The translations under genes were made by a program, and so were the position numbers. DNA of 64,000 bases. It comes from Candidatus Saccharimonadota bacterium. Lineage in GTDB: Bacteria; Patescibacteriota; Saccharimonadia; Saccharimonadales; UBA4665. The stretch lies in the NCBI GenBank assembly GCA_028286245.1, contig JAQBRY010000004.1, forward strand, positions 307,195 through 371,194, in the 5' to 3' direction. How positions within the stretch are numbered: the first letter of the stretch is position 1; each line of letters starts with the position of its first letter. The notes under the pieces were generated by a model. The model did not search any database. It was given only the letters and a program-made list of their open reading frames with translations, and was not told where the DNA came from. Positions 63,176 to 64,000 of the stretch are shown here, one piece after another.

Positions 63176-64000
63176 ATGAAGAAAAAGTTTTATTTAGGGG
63201 CGCTCTTTAGCATGATAGCTGCACTGGGGGCACCTGCAATAGCGCTGGCCGCAACGCAGCCCGTAGTAGTTACGCCAAGTAGCCTGCAAGGCTGGCAAGA
63301 ATATCCAGGCAGCGGGCAGTTAAGCTTTGTTAACGATACTACTTCACCACTGCCAACCGGGGCATTGCAGTTTGACACTCCCGCAAACCCCGACGAGGTG
63401 CAAATGTACCGGGACCTAACGCCAACTGCTATCAAAAAAATAAATAGTATGAGTTACAGCGCTAAGCGCCTTGCCGGTCCGGCCTACGCTAGCCCGAGCT
63501 ACACGCTTGGCATTGATACTAATAACGACAACACGGACGACTTTTACGCCTGGTACGAACCCGTTTACAACCAGCCTGCCAACACAAATTACGACCAGTG
63601 GCAAACGTTTACCCTCGACAAGACTACTACTAAATTCTGGTCATTCAGTGCGATCGATTCGAGCGGTCATGGCGGCGCTAACGGTGCCAACTTCTTTACA
63701 CTAACCGATGTTCAAAATGACTTCCCTAAAGCCAAAGTCATAGATCTGACACTAAACGTTGGCTCCGGTACGCCCGGCTGGTCTGTACGGGCAGATAACG
63801 TCACCTTTGACAACACCACTTGGAACTTTGAACTCAAAAACGTCCCAACCGACAAAAGCCAGTGTAAAAACGGCGGTTACGCTAACTACACCGACAACGA
63901 TGGTACTGTCTTCAAAAACCAAGGTGATTGCGTAAGCTACGTTACGAGCAAAAATGGTAGCAACACGACTACTAACAATAACAATGTCACCATCACGAGT
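63176..64000 (+). CDS. Secreted protein, 5' part (continues beyond window)
   Basis: 275 visible residues without a stop, so the gene continues past base 64000. Signal peptide MKKKFYLGALFSMIAALGAP with cleavage near ALAA. The mature part is beta-rich and Asn/Thr/Asp-rich (FVNDTTSPLPTGALQFDTPA; TLNVGSGTPGWSVRADNVTF) and contains two Cys (QCKNGGYANYTDN and QGDCVSYV); it ends in an AAC-rich Asn/Thr stretch. TGGACA-18-TATACT (63121-63149) can serve as promoter, and AAGGGGGA precedes the ATG. The family is not recognised. Confidence 0.72.
   Translation, partial: MKKKFYLGALFSMIAALGAPAIALAATQPVVVTPSSLQGWQEYPGSGQLSFVNDTTSPLPTGALQFDTPANPDEVQMYRDLTPTAIKKINSMSYSAKRLAGPAYASPSYTLGIDTNNDNTDDFYAWYEPVYNQPANTNYDQWQTFTLDKTTTKFWSFSAIDSSGHGGANGANFFTLTDVQNDFPKAKVIDLTLNVGSGTPGWSVRADNVTFDNTTWNFELKNVPTDKSQCKNGGYANYTDNDGTVFKNQGDCVSYVTSKNGSNTTTNNNNVTITS

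Overview
The window looks like chromosomal DNA of a Candidate Phyla Radiation bacterium, most probably a Saccharibacteria (TM7)-type genome, with moderate GC and the standard code (TGA, TAA and TAG all end recognisable genes). The evidence is the very compact layout with 1-60 bp overlaps, a reduced L32 protein without zinc cysteines, Mur ligases with a membrane N-terminus, many secreted proteins with no clear relatives, and several plus-strand genes that appear to be transcribed without leaders. The phylum assignment is inference from gene style, not from a marker-gene tree.

Layout. 1-0.9 kb: the end of a class I isoprenoid-type enzyme and a small membrane protein. 0.95-8.7 kb: a minus-strand series of exported proteins (a large beta-rich surface protein, two DUF916-like anchored proteins, two secreted proteins sharing a C-terminal motif, a membrane-anchored protein), probably one cell-surface assembly. 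8.7-10.9 kb: a TM-anchored disordered protein, nickel superoxide dismutase (sodN) with its maturation protease (sodX), and an alpha/beta hydrolase. 10.8-17.3 kb: a translation and RNA-processing cluster on the minus strand (rpmF, nusB, Nudix, rnc, a 203-aa unknown, rpsP, KH protein, a 604-aa unknown, trmD). 17.4-25.8 kb: leuS, which carries a complete serine-hydrolase domain inside its editing region, then ddl, murF, a hydrolase and an anchored protein.

25.9-29.6 kb is an accessory patch: small unknown genes, a decayed recombinase-like helix-turn-helix piece, a frameshifted gene, a prepilin-like gene, and tRNA-Ala with a 19-bp exact duplication of its 3' end plus structured repeats. 29.6-41.7 kb: corA, a Rossmann-type protein, HD hydrolase, ligA (without its zinc-finger cysteines), a seven-TM hybrid histidine kinase, a membrane protein, htpX-lemA, a D,D-carboxypeptidase, tRNA-Leu, a Nudix enzyme and tRNA-Cys.

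41.7-48.6 kb: a sortase with a translationally coupled 36-aa membrane peptide, a Tat-signal mini-protein followed by tatA and tatC, phosphatase and HD genes, and a second seven-TM kinase paralogous to the first. 48.6-63 kb: mostly small unknown minus-strand proteins mixed with recognisable enzymes (2-hydroxyacid dehydrogenase, XRE/DUF2975/DUF4173-like unit, APH-like kinase, HAD, AAA kinase, histidine phosphatase, OmdA/DUF1801 proteins, DHFR-like). The window ends inside a secreted protein.

Together the genes describe a small cell that invests heavily in its envelope (peptidoglycan precursor synthesis, carboxypeptidase, sortase, Tat, many surface proteins), has nickel-dependent superoxide defence, and senses its surroundings with two large paralogous kinases. 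The most unusual item is the LeuRS-hydrolase fusion at 17690-20674.
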